Below the pieces are notes generated by a model. The model was given only the letters and a program-made list of their open reading frames with translations, did no database searches and was not told where the DNA came from. The position numbers and the translations under genes were made by a program. This document shows, one piece after another, positions 42,001-47,351 of a DNA stretch of 64,000 nt (positions are counted from its first letter, which is position 1; each line of letters opens with the position of its first letter). The stretch comes from Effrenium voratum (lineage: Eukaryota; Sar; Dinophyceae; Suessiales; Symbiodiniaceae): assembly GCA_963377175.1 (NCBI GenBank), contig CAUJNA010003749.1, positions 112,397 through 176,396 on the forward strand, given 5' to 3'.

Positions 42001-42187
42001 AAACTATGCTTGCCATCTCAAAGATCAACCCCAACGAACATCAACCTCCATCTCCCCACCTACTCGATTCCCCGTTTCGCTTTTTGACGTTCCCGGCAAG
42101 CGGCAACCACTTAAGCCCACCTCCTTGCCGGCCCGTCGTGACGGCCGCGAGGGCGAGGATGGGAACGCCTGCGATGCCTCGCCCTCC
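1..42187 (-). CDS. PKG-type cyclic-nucleotide-dependent protein kinase gene (multi-exon span, 3' part outside window)
   Basis: Span of about two dozen minus-strand exons listed separately. Translated in order they give four cyclic-nucleotide-binding domains (CNBDs) and then the start of a protein kinase domain. That layout is known from the PKG of apicomplexans and other alveolates, where cyclic GMP binding to the CNBDs releases the kinase. Exons run from 42,187 down to base 1, with introns from about 0.2 to 7.2 kb. Most neighbouring exons join in matching phase, and domain spacings fit the CNBD fold. Introns end in AG and start with GC, GT or GA. The largest introns carry the satellite arrays. 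The start codon and the kinase catalytic core are not seen. Which cyclic nucleotide is bound cannot be read here. Confidence 0.8.
85..1401. other. Intron sequence before the kinase exon
   Basis: AT-richer, no exon recognised. Contains a C/G homopolymer-rich stretch at 1,340-1,400 with GGCCCCTCTT repeated three times (1,371-1,400), and A-rich tracts around 1,020-1,100. Confidence 0.5.
1402..1560 (-). CDS. Probable linker exon between CNBD-4 and kinase
   Basis: A sharply GC-rich island (almost every third base G or C in one minus frame) in AT-rich intron. That frame contains RQALAKESRAAEQLRHRALLQ, a plausible charged helix. It lies between the CNBD-4 end (2.1 kb) and the kinase start (base 84), where a linker is expected. 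Exact edges are uncertain: acceptors GAAAAG and GGAAG lie near 1,560-1,580, and several GC or GA donors lie near 1,400-1,440. Polypurine stretches flank it at 1,340-1,400. Another frame is also open, so the frame choice rests on codon bias. Confidence 0.45.
2115..2183 (-). CDS. CNBD-4 exon 5: PBC arginine and last beta strands
   Basis: 23 codons between a textbook acceptor (C-rich tract then CAG at 2,186-2,188) and a GC donor (CTGCAG|GC). The peptide starts GRSETEVASEGEVWFWDR. With the preceding exon it completes a phosphate-binding cassette FGERAVLFLEGRSE, in which the Arg falls 12th from the F, as in canonical cAMP/cGMP-binding domains. WFWDR matches the end of the beta-barrel and start of the hinge helix. 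The upstream junction is ambiguous by two bases because both sides read AG. Confidence 0.75.
3158..3214 (-). CDS. CNBD-4 exon 4: phosphate-binding cassette FGE
   Basis: 19 codons encoding IARMIQGGCFGERAVLFLE. FGE is the invariant start of the CNBD phosphate-binding cassette; its Glu contacts the ribose 2'-OH. The exon starts after GGGGCAG, a 7-base sequence that also ends the previous exon at the donor side. Compared with CNBD-1 and -2, about seven residues are missing between FYV and FGE, so a ~21-base microexon probably lies in 3,215-3,903. A candidate follows the pyrimidine-rich acceptor tgtttccccag near 3,460. The donor is unclear (CTGGA|GC or GG|AG). Confidence 0.75.
3904..3944 (-). CDS. 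CNBD-4 exon 3: GD..FYVI strand
   Basis: A 41-base exon between CAGAG and a GC donor (GGGCAG|GC). Joined to the previous exon it completes KQGDKGSHFYVIAAGQ, the classic turn-and-strand of CNBDs (QGDxGxxFYVIxxG). The split codon is Q-G across the junction, phase 1 to phase 1. The fit is too specific to be chance, which makes this one of the anchoring exons of the gene. Confidence 0.82.
4412..4484 (-). CDS. CNBD-4 exon 2: IYRKGEEIVKQG
   Basis: 73 bases encoding ATLEVLFHCVKTQIYRKG and then EEIVKQ. YRKGEEI is the CNBD beta2-beta3 glycine turn (xxGExI). The distance from the F of the previous exon's IFRQ to this Y is 20 residues, as in the family consensus. Donor CAAG|GC. Acceptor TTGAG|GCGA mirrors the upstream donor CATGAG|GCGA, a 7-base direct repeat at both intron ends. 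A plus-strand frame over the same bases (ATG at 4,489) looks like a signal peptide but is rejected as a shadow. Confidence 0.82.
5390..5468 (-). CDS. CNBD-4 exon 1: N-terminal helices
   Basis: 79 bases, acceptor CATCAG|G and donor CATGAG|GC. The peptide ends MKARVIAVLSRVSIFRQVHE, the N-terminal helix and xLxxVxIFxxL segment that open a CNBD. Its first base completes the codon split at the end of the 11.5-kb exon (phase 2), so the two appear to be consecutive exons around a ~6-kb intron holding the purine array. A longer version starting at 5,502 (CTTCAG|CG) is open in the same frame. Confidence 0.75.
5503..6117. other. Intron sequence between CNBD-4 and the purine array
   Basis: No exon recognised. 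Holds a G12 run near 5,883 and the long hairpin at 6,029-6,093. Confidence 0.5.
6029..6093. repeat. 25-bp inverted repeat (hairpin) with 15-base loop
   Basis: Left arm 6,029-6,053 (CCAGCATCACCTGCATCATC...) and right arm 6,069-6,093 (ATGCGGATGATGCAAGTGAT...) are reverse complements except for one position. It ends about 25 bases before the purine array begins. Confidence 0.85.
6118..10150 (+). repeat. 4-kb purine-rich tandem array with AGATCT/AGGCCT punctuation
   Basis: The plus strand is almost all G and A. Pyrimidines occur mainly inside palindromic words AGATCT and AGGCCT and in GATCTCAACAGGG. The unit is irregular: GGGAAAGG blocks, GATCTTAGG, GAGAAGATCT, AAGGCCTTAGGGGGGAAAG. A long stretch (about 6,690-7,870) recurs at about 8,225-9,470 with a constant offset of 1,595 over most of it. 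Lies in the intron between CNBD-3 and CNBD-4. All ORFs here are repeat shadows. Confidence 0.92.
10150..11456. other. Intron sequence after the purine array
   Basis: Two copies of GGGGGCAAGGGGACAATTCC sit at the array edge (10,153-10,197). The rest is AT-rich with no exon recognised. Confidence 0.5.
11457..11536 (-). CDS. CNBD-3 exon: C-terminal strands
   Basis: 80 bases between ATCAG and donor CTCAG|GC. The peptide contains HEAPLVAGHSGCRLAVLP, matching the post-cassette CNBD strands (consensus RxATVxAxxxCxLxxL). The cassette Arg position is His. It ends in phase 2 and fits the 5.4-kb exon directly. The surrounding intron is AT-richer, so this stands out as a coding island. Confidence 0.65.
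11537..13243. other. Intron sequence with dispersed short elements
   Basis: No exon recognised. Two copies of a GTGTCAAAATA-type motif (near 12,460 and 12,698) and a GGTTTCAAAGGGAAACC core (12,611-12,627) occur; relatives are found in other introns. A GAGACATCT-rich patch lies at 12,900-13,000. Confidence 0.45.
13244..13269 (-). CDS. CNBD-3 microexon: degenerate phosphate-binding cassette
   Basis: A 26-base candidate exon after a strong pyrimidine-rich acceptor (cttttcttccacggcaca then CCGGCAG) with donor GGA|GC. The peptide GTPDRALLG aligns with FGERALLG of intact cassettes, with FGE replaced by TPD. It precedes the 11.5-kb exon as expected. It is short, and a competing frame reads EPRTGRCSELR, so the boundaries and frame are provisional. 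Confidence 0.45.
13818..14240 (+). repeat. Degenerate ~60-130-bp tandem repeat
   Basis: About five units share GTTTCGAAACGTAAGCGGG TTCACCG, ACTACGTGGTCAGCAGGCGC and TGCAGGCTCCGGAAAAAGCA; some units are internally deleted. TTTCGAAA is itself palindromic. A (CA) run interrupts it at 13,996-14,010. It grades into the 109-bp array. Confidence 0.8.
14290..16216 (+). repeat. ~109/110-bp tandem array (~18 units)
   Basis: Unit contains GCGTTTTTCGGGGCTGGGAA, AAACCAACATTGTGCATCTG, GAGAGCCTGAGGGCAAGCAA and CAACTCGGGGGCCTCTGGGC. Starts of successive units lie 109 or 110 bases apart, with truncated units at 15,540-15,850. Reverse-strand ORFs of 466 and 275 codons and a plus ORF of 383 codons arise only because the unit lacks stops in several frames; there is no start, splice or codon-bias support. 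Confidence 0.93.
16474..16507 (+). repeat. Left copy of satellite-flanking direct repeat
   Basis: GTCATCGTTTTTGGGGGAGA CCTCATCGTTTT precedes array 1; the same 32 bases follow it at 19,188-19,219. Confidence 0.85.
16525..19160 (+). repeat. 61-bp satellite array 1 (~43 units)
   Basis: Unit of exactly 61 bases built from CGCAACTTTGTAGTACAAGT, CTAGTACGCGAAGTACACTT and CCGCAGCTCCAGCTCGAAAAT. Variation is mostly CAGCTCC versus CATCTCC. A few units near 18,100-18,290 are truncated. It contains an inverted repeat GAAGT-AC-ACTTC in each unit. Lies in the 6.8-kb intron between CNBD-3 exons at 20.1 and 13.3 kb. Confidence 0.95.
19188..19220 (+). repeat. Right copy of satellite-flanking direct repeat
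   Basis: Same sequence and orientation as 16,474-16,507. A second pair of similar words (ATCTAAGTCGCC near 16,357 and 19,326) also flanks the array, further out on both sides. Confidence 0.85.
19221..20058. other. Intron sequence with CGGGAACC-rich patch
   Basis: No exon recognised. 19,780-19,990 repeats words of the type TTCGGGAACCCCC and AACAACTTCGGGA at irregular spacing. Confidence 0.5.
20059..20152 (-). CDS. CNBD-3 exon (probable)
   Basis: A strongly GC-rich island. One minus frame reads PLSRLSRQLGQRPALRVLRP followed by GHAELPPAARS, plausibly the helix and first strands of a CNBD (the RVLRPGH turn). Donor TCAG|GC at 20,058. The acceptor is GCGGAG (start 20,152), or GTAAAG giving a start at 20,167. 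A run of G on the plus strand (20,177-20,186) is the pyrimidine tract on this strand. Position and strand fit the kinase gene; the domain match is weaker than for CNBD-1, -2 and -4. Confidence 0.55.
21817..21940 (-). CDS. CNBD-3 exon: N-terminal helices
   Basis: 124 bases, acceptor GCGCAG and donor GCAAG|GC. The peptide includes SELVPEISKSLELCEYLPG, in the style of the helical entry to a CNBD, and then an Ala/Arg/Ser-rich tail. Third positions are almost all G or C, in contrast with flanking AT-rich, A-run-rich intron (21,715-21,750 and 22,015-22,075). An internal donor CCAG|GC at 21,874 would shorten it by 57 bases without changing phase. Confidence 0.62.
22367..22393. repeat. 27-bp near-perfect palindrome
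   Basis: TTGGAGGGGCAAG, one C, then CTTGCCCCTCCAA: 13-base arms with a single-base centre, in an intron of the kinase gene. Confidence 0.9.
22993..23051 (-). CDS. CNBD-2 C-terminal helix exon
   Basis: Follows acceptor GATGTCAG. The phase-0 peptide ARKLRQLVGKNEAAIKLQQ continues the VIVNAFL end of the 23.7-kb exon into an amphipathic helix, as the B/C helices do in CNBDs. The donor is uncertain (GG|GC at 22,992). An alternative frame opens with ATG (MSGAEAAAAGG) but would need a separate gene start here. Confidence 0.55.
23729..23782 (-). CDS. CNBD-2 exon: last strands
   Basis: 54 bases after a T-rich tract and CGGAG acceptor, donor CTG|GC. The peptide VSVRVVQRCELVIVNAFL matches the final CNBD strands (ATVVAxxxCELxxxNxxxF). 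It links the degenerate cassette at 25.5 kb to the helix exon at 23.05 kb in phase 0 on both sides. Confidence 0.68.
24812..25135 (+). repeat. 32-bp minisatellite (~10 units)
   Basis: Units of the type TTTTGACTCAATGCAACCAG then ATCTCTGGAAAA. Alternation of ATCTCTGG with ATCCTTGG, and of AATTTTG with ACATTTTG, suggests a two-unit higher order. Confidence 0.9.
25487..25537 (-). CDS. CNBD-2 exon: degenerate cassette (FGE to IGP)
   Basis: 51 bases after TCCGCAG, donor ATG|GC. The peptide ELARVGDCIGPAPGWRM aligns with LxxLGxGDxFGExAL, but FGE is IGP. Joined to the 28-kb exon, the spacing from the SGRLEV strand to IGP equals that of typical PKG domains, which supports the join. Loss of the Glu predicts that CNBD-2 does not bind nucleotide normally. 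Confidence 0.68.
25722..26990 (+). repeat. 37-bp minisatellite (~34 nearly identical units)
   Basis: Unit TTTTGGGGGGATGGTGATTC followed by ATCTCCTTCAAGTCTTC, exactly 37 bases. Almost no substitutions; differences are mainly one-base length changes in the G6/T4 runs and one deleted unit near 26,050. A short degenerate precursor (GGGGATGGTGAT) lies at 25,620-25,720. Confidence 0.95.
26991..27964. other. Intron sequence, CNBD-2
   Basis: No exon recognised. Carries a GGTTTCCCTTTAAAAACC core at 27,038-27,055 (reverse orientation of the dispersed motif) and C/G-run-rich patches at 27,605-27,660. Confidence 0.45.
27988..28111 (-). CDS. CNBD-2 exon: beta barrel
   Basis: 124 bases, acceptor TTCGAG|G, donor GAC|GC (a GT donor at 27,964 is also possible). 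The peptide has VVKTFEVGEAPAGGAG then NHGFLVKSGRLEVQYFGEE, which matches the VGE turn and FxVxSGxLEV strands of a CNBD. The first base completes a Glu codon split from the 28.9-kb exon. Third positions are very GC-rich. Confidence 0.8.
28928..28986 (-). CDS. CNBD-2 exon: VPILQGLSARELD
   Basis: 59 bases, acceptor TGCCAG and donor CCGGA|GC. The peptide VPILQGLSARELDCVADMP is the typical CNBD entry (VPxFxxLSxxELxxxAD). Ends in phase 2 and joins the 28.1-kb exon. Starts in phase 0 after the 30-base exon at 29.4 kb. Confidence 0.8.
29370..29399 (-). CDS. CNBD-1/2 linker microexon (30 bases)
   Basis: Acceptor TTGCTCAG, donor TCC|GT. The ten residues VEDVRSFLDS correspond to the ExxFLKS segment just before VPxF in PKG. 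With this exon the distance from the Trp near the end of CNBD-1 to the VP of CNBD-2 is the same as in familiar PKGs. Too short for standard ORF detection. Confidence 0.62.
29400..31055. other. Intron sequence between CNBD-1 and CNBD-2
   Basis: No further exon recognised. A TCTTCC-rich stretch at 29,920-30,030 (TCTTCCAGTAATCTTCC-like) is a degenerate pyrimidine repeat. Confidence 0.4.
31056..31158 (-). CDS. CNBD-1 exon: C-terminal strands with in-exon repeat
   Basis: 103 bases, acceptor TTGCGAG|G, donor TCG|GC. The peptide CPHSCSVVASRCAGVWAAE matches the strands after the cassette, with His where the cassette Arg should be. The 3' part carries three near-copies of the 8-base unit GAGTCGGC (VREATSRRVGES), suggesting a small expansion inside coding sequence. 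Joins the 32.7-kb exon by a split Lys codon. Confidence 0.75.
31159..32656. other. Intron sequence within CNBD-1
   Basis: No exon recognised. A GGGGATGGGCGGGGC-type doublet lies at 31,380-31,410, and two copies of a CTTTGAGCTGGGGA word at 32,012 and 32,057. Confidence 0.4.
32657..32709 (-). CDS. CNBD-1 exon: cassette FGEMALLQ
   Basis: 53 bases, acceptor CTCAAG and donor CAGAA|GC. The peptide VSSLAAGQTFGEMALLQK contains an intact FGExALL cassette start. The preceding exon ends in phase 0 and this one in phase 2, matching its neighbours. Confidence 0.82.
32948..32996 (-). CDS. CNBD-1 exon: YFYIAHTPGLDVV
   Basis: 49 bases after TTCCCAG, with a canonical GTGAGT donor (GGG|GTGAGT). The peptide YFYIAHTPGLDVVLHG matches the FYIxxxGxLDVxxxG strands of a CNBD. 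The first G completes the Ala codon left open at 38,153, across a 5.2-kb intron. Confidence 0.8.
33266..33374 (+). repeat. 15-bp tandem repeat (7 units)
   Basis: Seven perfect copies of CAAGTTACATAGAGC. The 45-residue YIEPS repeat read from it is a shadow. Confidence 0.97.
33371..33660 (+). repeat. Irregular repeats with ACCCTCTGCGGA
   Basis: Four segments each begin ACCCTCTGCGGA. Two continue with TTCGCGTGGTCGAGGTTCAA, and two with TCGAAGCGCTCTCGCTGTGG CGCCGTGC. They look like partial duplications upstream of the tRNA-like element. Confidence 0.7.
33668..33738 (+). other. tRNA-like element (possible SINE head or tRNA relic)
   Basis: Contains a perfect B-box type word GGTTCGATTCC (33,716-33,726) preceded, at tRNA-like spacing, by TGTCTCGTGGT (A-box-like, 33,672). 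The anticodon arm does not pair properly, so it is not an intact tRNA gene. It directly abuts satellite array 2. Confidence 0.4.
33740..35372 (+). repeat. 61-bp satellite array 2 (~27 units), diverged relative of array 1
   Basis: Unit of 61 bases: CGCAACTTTTAAGTACAAAC, GTAGTACGCGGAGCGTGCTC, then CTGCAGCTCCGGCTGGAAAAT. Same length, orientation and register as array 1 (shared CGCAACTTT, AGTACAA, GTAGTACGCG and GCAGCTCC). Three unit types (GCGTGCTCCTG, GCGTGCTCCCG with CTCAGG, and GCACACCCC) recur in order, giving a 183-bp higher-order unit. Confidence 0.93.
35373..35765 (+). repeat. 14-bp tandem repeat (CTTGCGCAGAGCAA)
   Basis: About 27 variants of CTTGCGCAGAGCAA, some with CACA for GCGC. Open in all plus frames because 14 is not a multiple of 3; the 187-, 132- and 124-codon ORFs are shadows. 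Confidence 0.92.
36335..38000 (+). repeat. Array of ~70-125-bp units each carrying a palindrome
   Basis: Units share a core CTGCAGGTTGGCAACCTGCA G, a 21-bp palindrome (10-base arms, one central G; for example 36,735-36,755 and 36,891-36,911), followed by ATTGTTCATGGGGCAAGCGG and TGCAAATGATGCGGGC. The array degrades rightward, where other palindromes replace the core (GCAGATC-GCT-GATCTGC at 37,876-37,892). It lies in the 5.2-kb CNBD-1 intron. Confidence 0.9.
38153..38217 (-). CDS. CNBD-1 exon: FYEFQMGDTIQSEG
   Basis: 65 bases, acceptor GTCGCCAG and donor GGAGC|GT. The peptide ECLEFYEFQMGDTIQSEG gives the CNBD glycine turn (GDxIxxEG). Joined to 32,996 it reads EGSHGAYFYI, the spacing of the QGDxGDxFYVI turn in PKA and PKG. 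The intron between holds the palindromic array, the 14-bp array and the second 61-bp satellite. Confidence 0.8.
39158..39210 (-). CDS. CNBD-1 exon: helix LLQQLGNDQIEQLV
   Basis: 53 bases, acceptor TTTCTCAG, donor CTTGTG|GT. The peptide GSSLLQQLGNDQIEQLV aligns with the FxxLxxEQxxxLV helix of PKG CNBD-A and joins ECLEFYEF of the next exon in register. Starts in phase 1, completing an Arg codon from 40,860. Confidence 0.78.
40860..40929 (-). CDS. Pre-CNBD-1 helix exon
   Basis: 70 bases after a C-rich tract and CGTGCAG, donor TTGC|GC. The peptide VLSPRRQDRVKTRSDRIFLA then GALR resembles the KTxxxxxFLxxAL helix before the first CNBD of PKGs. Third positions are strongly GC. A GC donor five bases further (CGG|GC) is also possible but would break the phase. 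Confidence 0.72.
40930..42123. other. Intron sequence before CNBD-1
   Basis: AT-rich, no exon recognised. C-run at 41,455-41,465. Confidence 0.4.
42124..42187 (-). CDS. Probable N-terminal exon of the kinase gene (disordered)
   Basis: 64 bases, acceptor CTCGCTCAG, GA donor GCAAG|GA. In the frame that ends in phase 0 it reads EGEASQAFPSSPSRPSRRAG, a Ser/Pro/Arg-rich, probably disordered segment that joins the 40.9-kb exon. A second open frame (GIAGVPILALAAVTTG) is hydrophobic; phase favours the first. No start codon seen. Confidence 0.48.
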
Positions 42188-42238
42188 CTGAGCGAGCGCG
42201 GTTTTAGTGGAGTTGCCGTGTTTGGAGCCAGACACAAC

Positions 42239-42330
42239 TTGCTGGTGCGATAGACAGGGAATGACCACTATAAACCATCCCCTTTAAGGGGAACCCTTGC
42301 TTAGTTCATTCCCACCTTCCCTACCAATTG
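42239..42330. mobile_element. Decayed copy of the TIR element
   Basis: Starts TTGCTGGTGCGATAGACAGGG and continues with CCATCCCCTTTAAGGGGAAC and GTTCATTCCCACCTTCCCTA as in the 42,454 copy, but the right terminal repeat is lost. It begins about 50 bases from a probable exon. Confidence 0.6.
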
Positions 42331-42453
42331 TTTGGGGTAGTTGCTGGTGAGCAACCAAAATTGGTATGCTTCAGGTACCTGTGCTATCAAAAGCTACCAG
42401 TGTTACCAAAATCGGGTGCCAAACAAATTGGTCCATTGAAATAACAGACCTTA

Positions 42454-42576
42454 TCTTGCTGGTGCGATAGGCAGGGAATGAAAAATGGAATGACCCCGAG
42501 ATAGACGATCGAACCTATGGTTTCCTTTAAGGGGAACCCTGGGTTCATTCCCACATTCCCTATCGCACCAGCAAGA
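42454..42576. mobile_element. 123-bp element with 17-bp perfect terminal inverted repeats
   Basis: Ends TCTTGCTGGTGCGATAG and CTATCGCACCAGCAAGA are exact reverse complements. Inside, GCAGGGAATG pairs with CATTCCC, and a central GGTTTCCTTTAAGGGGAACC is partly palindromic. Too small to code. Similar elements lie at 47,352-47,469 and, decayed, at 42,239-42,330. No clear target duplication is visible. Confidence 0.75.
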
Positions 42577-43367
42577 CAAAAGGGTACTCTCTCCATGGCA
42601 TCTGACAGGGGGTCCCTCCAAAGAGACCTTGATCTTGCGGGTAACCTCCAGGTGCCATGTTGGTGGGAGGAGGGGCAACCAGAAGTTATGAATAGAAAGG
42701 CGAACCTTTTGGGGTCACACAAATGGACCAAAGGGGGGACCCATAGATAGAAGAGCAACCTTTTGGGGCCACACCAAAAAAACAAGGGGACACCAAAAAG
42801 GTCATTTCAGGTCAATTCGCTATGGGCAAGCGAAGTTATTACACACAAATGATTCTCCCGCGAGGCAATTTGGTTCAACATTCCCCCCTTGGTGGAAGTT
42901 CCCTCCTTTCCACAGAACGGAAAACCCACCTGCAAAAAAATGGTCATTCCATGTCATTCCCACGAGGCTTCCCTCGGTATTATCTTGCCCTCCACGAACC
43001 TGACAAAAGGGGGGTCCAGGGAACCCGTTTTCCTCAGGGACGTGATGGATTCCATGGAAGGGTACTTTTTCGCAGTGTTTGCAAAGGAAATGAAGGGACA
43101 CCAAAGAGGAACCCAATCCTTTTGATGGGGGTTCCGCCATATAGAGACAAGTCCATGATAGTCCATGGTTCAATGCTTCATATGGGAAGCGCCATCTGGA
43201 AAACACCGGTAATACTTTAGTGTCTGTGGAAGCAACTGAGAAAGCACGGAGAAAGGACACGAAAGGTAAAGGTAGAGGGACCCCATCTCAAAAGGGGTGG
43301 GTGGGAAAATCCTGAATCAGCAACGGCTGTGTAATTTTGTCCGCTCACGCTAGATAGCGCATCGTTT

Positions 43368-43446
43368 GCCTGGGGACTGGGGACCAACTCCGACTCCTGA
43401 AGCGACCAATCGCGCCAGTCGTCCCTTCCACTGAGCTATACCTTTG
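43368..43446 (-). other. tRNA A-box-like sequence
   Basis: On the minus strand AGGTATAGCTCAGTGGAAGG matches a tRNA A-box (TAGCTCAGTGG). The expected B-box position (GGAGTTGGTCC) is a poor match and stems do not form. Possibly a tRNA-derived SINE fragment. Confidence 0.3.
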
Positions 43447-43519
43447 CGAGTTTTGTTTTTTAAAGCCTGCTGCGAACTCAGTCCCTCATTTTGGTCGCCC
43501 ATCCGCCACCTCTCAGCTC

Positions 43520-43690
43520 TTTTGGTTGCAGCCGTTTTCTCCGAATCTCCGGGTGGCCCTTCCCCCGTCTTTCCGTCCGCGTCAACGCGCGACTCTGAAG
43601 CCCAAACGCGAGCCTTCGGATCTCGAACTCCCCAGGGATGCCGGGCCCGCAGGCGCACCTTCCCGCGAACCACTAGTTCGAGCGCTAGGT
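43520..43690 (-). CDS. Exon-like GC island, unassigned (possible kinase 5' exon)
   Basis: GC-rich island with two open minus frames. One reads EFEIRRLAFGLQSRALTRTE; the other, RVWASESRVDADGKTGEG, is Asp/Glu/Ser-rich. Acceptor GGGAAG near 43,660. I recognise no domain. Strand and position suggest a 5' exon of the kinase gene, but it may belong to another gene. Confidence 0.35.
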
Positions 43691-44345
43691 CGAGCCAGGG
43701 GAACATTCTTGGGGGGTGTCGGGGAAAACCAAGAAAAACATGGGAGCCAGTTGAAAAACATGAGGGGTCCGGGGGGGGAAACAAACACCAAACATCATAT
43801 CTCGAGACAAACACATTTCAGGGGTCCCGGCTTGAGAACCAAAATTTGCCACTACAAGGATACACCTTTGTTCCCCTGTGGTTTGTGGGTTGAAGCCTTC
43901 TTGTTTGACCAACGCTCAGCCTTGAATCTAGGTATCAGATGGTACCAAGCGTTGCCCCAGCTTTGGCTTCCCTTTGGCTTAAACCTAAACCACTCACTCA
44001 AAGACAAGCCAGCTGCCCCTATGGCTTCATGGTCCACCTGTCATTGGAAACAACTATTCCCAGTTTGCCGCTTCATATCTTAGAAGGGGGAGCCCGCAAG
44101 TTCCACACCGGCACCTAGATCTCCCAGCCGTGTCTTACGGTGGCTCTCTTTGTTCAAATTTGGAACCCTGATGGGGGCAAAGCTCGCTGCGTTTGCCTCT
44201 TAAACGTCTGCCCAAGAGGAACATCAATCACAGAGGGTCCAACAAGTGATGTTTCGACAGGCTGTCGAGAATATAGGGAAGTCAGCAGAAAGAAAAAAGG
44301 AGTTCCCATCTGAGACAAATCCATTGTCATTCACTTGCTGCTTCC

Positions 44346-44380
<35 letters not shown>

Positions 44381-45447
44381 CCTGAACGACCAAAGTTGCT
44401 GGTTTTTTCGTACAACTTTAAAAGTTTGCCCGTTTTTCCAAAAGTTGTGCAACAAATCACATCTTTCCTAAAAACATACAACTTTCACTGAAAAGCTACA
44501 ACTTTCGACTTTGTGCGAAAGGGTGTGCTGAAAGGGGGACAATCGTGCATTGCGGGCGCTATGAGAGCGCATTAACGAATGGTTTTGAGCGCACCCCTAT
44601 ATTTTGGGCTCTTGTTTTGTTTCTGTATTGTTCCTGCGTGCGAAAGCTGCTCGGTTGCTCAGTTCTTATGAAGTCTGCTGCTCTGACAGCTTATGTTTGT
44701 GTGCAAAAAAGAATCATAAACAAATCTATACATTTAAGGCCACATCATTTTGGTGATCCTGCCCGAAAATTACGATGCAGCCTGCGCATGTCAAATTCAA
44801 CTGAGGTTGTTCTAAGTCTATGCAACTTGCACAACATACAACATCAACATGTTCGGGACCATGGCACTCAGCAATCGCAATGCTGAACATGAACACCCGA
44901 GGTGCGGTGAACAGAGCCGGCAATTGTTTGTCTCCACTCAGCAAACGACGTGTGATCTCACATTGAAATTGATGGTAGGAGGTATTTTTGTTCACATACG
45001 GGCAACGCTGCCAAGAGGCAGATATGATTGTGAATTGTTTTGTGTTTGAGAATTGGGCAAATTTTGGGGGGCATCGCCGGTGTTCATCCAAATGCAACGG
45101 GTGCGAAGAAAACATCTAATCATGTGTTCACCTGTGTGTTATCGCATCTTTTAAAGCCAGTCGCACAAAGTCGATGCCACCGAGTGCCCACCGACGATCC
45201 CTTTTGAGTAATTGTGGGGCAACTGCGTGGGAAATTGCGCCGCTCGCAAGAACAACGAAGCGTAAAGTGGTGTGTTTTTCGCGTGAAAGTGGAGTAATTT
45301 GCCATGCTTGCCAAACAATTGCCATTTTCGCAAGTTCTCAGATCCACTTGCGCCCCTTGGCCTCGGAAACCGACAAGATGTTACTTTGCAATTCCAGAGT
45401 TTTGCTTGAAGTGTTTTCATGGTGGAGTCGGGCAGTTTGCTTAAAGT

Positions 45448-45927
45448 GTGGTAGAAGCCACGGGTCGCAAAGGTGGAAAGCTTTATGCCTCACAGCGACA
45501 AACAACAATGGGCGTCACGCTGAAAGCTGTTCTCAGGCCGCTTCGCAAATGGCAAAGTACAAAAGTGGCTGGCGTGGATAGATACAGGCAAATCATCCGT
45601 CGGATGAATCTGAAAGATATTGTTCAAGCTCATGCAAATAATAGTCAAAAGCTCTCCGCCTCAACTTTCATGATTCCTCCTCTTTCCATCGCAAGCTTCC
45701 TGCAGCGGAGGTTAACAGGAGACATCATGCTCAAAGCTGGAAGTTTGCGTTGTTCACGGCTAGCTAAAAACAAGAAGGAGTGTCGACACTGTCTGACTGT
45801 GCGACTGATAGTTGCACCAACCAGCGTGGTTGTACGAACAGCGTCACACTTGTCACCCACGAGCGGTTCAGCCAACGCAGCGCGGAAATTTCGGGCGCTG
45901 ACGGTGACCCGCCCATCAAATCGCTGA
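45448..45927 (+). other. 159-codon ORF of doubtful status
   Basis: The only longer plus-strand ORF outside repeats with a fairly even amino-acid mix. Composition is AT-richer than the accepted exons, there are no motifs I know, and it starts with a non-ATG-dependent stretch. It may be part of a decayed mobile element or chance. Confidence 0.15.
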
Positions 45928-47351
45928 AAACACAAGAACACCAAGATTTGCAGCGCTCGCAAACACAACAGAACAGTTGCTGGGCAAGCAACTATCGTCC
46001 AACATGAGGACAACTTTTCTGGTTCCTGCTACAAAGGAGTCGTTGCAATTAGACTAGCTGCCTTAGCCCAGTCGGCGAATTAAAAACACACCACTATTTC
46101 AACAGTTGTGTAAGTTTTCGCAAACTTTCGTTGGTGCCCCATTTTTTCCAGCAACTTGGTTTTCCAGGTACATGTATATGCACCCAGGTCGCACATATAT
46201 ATATATATATATACACATCGCCCTTGCCATTGTGTGAAAACCAGTTACCGCCGATCAAGCCTGCACCAACAAACAAAACATAGACGCTAACCTCTTGGTA
46301 CGACTAAATGGATATGTGTTTTTTGAGAGTATGCTCTTGGAGACTTAAAGGGAAACCAAAACTAAACCAAACACTCTTCTGGCGTGCCCTTTCAGCCACA
46401 GGCAAATCCAACCAAACATTGGAATCCAGGCTGGATTATCAATTGGACTCTGTCAAGCGCCCTTCGGCTCAAGGGAAACAAACATCTTCACGCAAACCAG
46501 TTGAGCGTGTCTTGTCTTTGAACTTGGACTCCCAAAATGGTGGTTGTTCTGTTGTTTCCCTCCAAAGCCACAAAAATGGGTAGCCTCAAAAAAAGAACAC
46601 AGGTAGAAGCTGGGGTTTACAGCATAAGTTTTTTTCCCGTCGGTCCCATCTGCCTGCAAAACAGGTGACCCATCCTCGGCCAGTGGGTAGGGTGCTGGGA
46701 TTGAAGTGACATCCTCCCCAAAATTTGGCCTCTAACTGATTGGCAGGGACACCTCCCACCCAACTGGACAGTCCTCCTGAGGACCTTTCACAATATGATC
46801 GTTCATAGGCGCACCTCCTACCCCCCAACCCGAAAACTTTCACATGGAGAAGCTTTCAGAATGCCTTGCCACTTTGAGGGAGGGGGCAACAACCATCTAT
46901 GGCTTTTGAGTGCAGGTCTCTAAGTATGCCAACCCGAAAAAGGAGCCTTGGGAATTGTCCTTTCCTTTCAAAAGAACAGGGGTTTCCTAATTTCAGTGTG
47001 AATCGAAATGGATGTCGGACCCACTGGTCCTAAAGAAAAGCATGAAGATATGAGCATATTCCAAGGCGGCAAGTGTAGCATGGCCCTAAACCTTCGGAGG
47101 TTTGGAAGCCTTGCCTCGTTCTCTGCGAATCACTCTGGAAAAGGGTGCACTTGGGGCCAGGATTTTGGCGCTTCCAGTGGAAAGGTGTAGGTCAACTGAA
47201 GCCAAAAAAAAGGACCATCCAGTTGCGCGACTTTTGAGACTCCGTCAACAAAGGCAAGATTCACGTTGGACTCTCATTCTGTTCTGTCAATTCATCCACA
47301 CTCCGCAAGGTTCGTGGTTCATACCTGGGCAAATGAAACATCTTTAGATTA

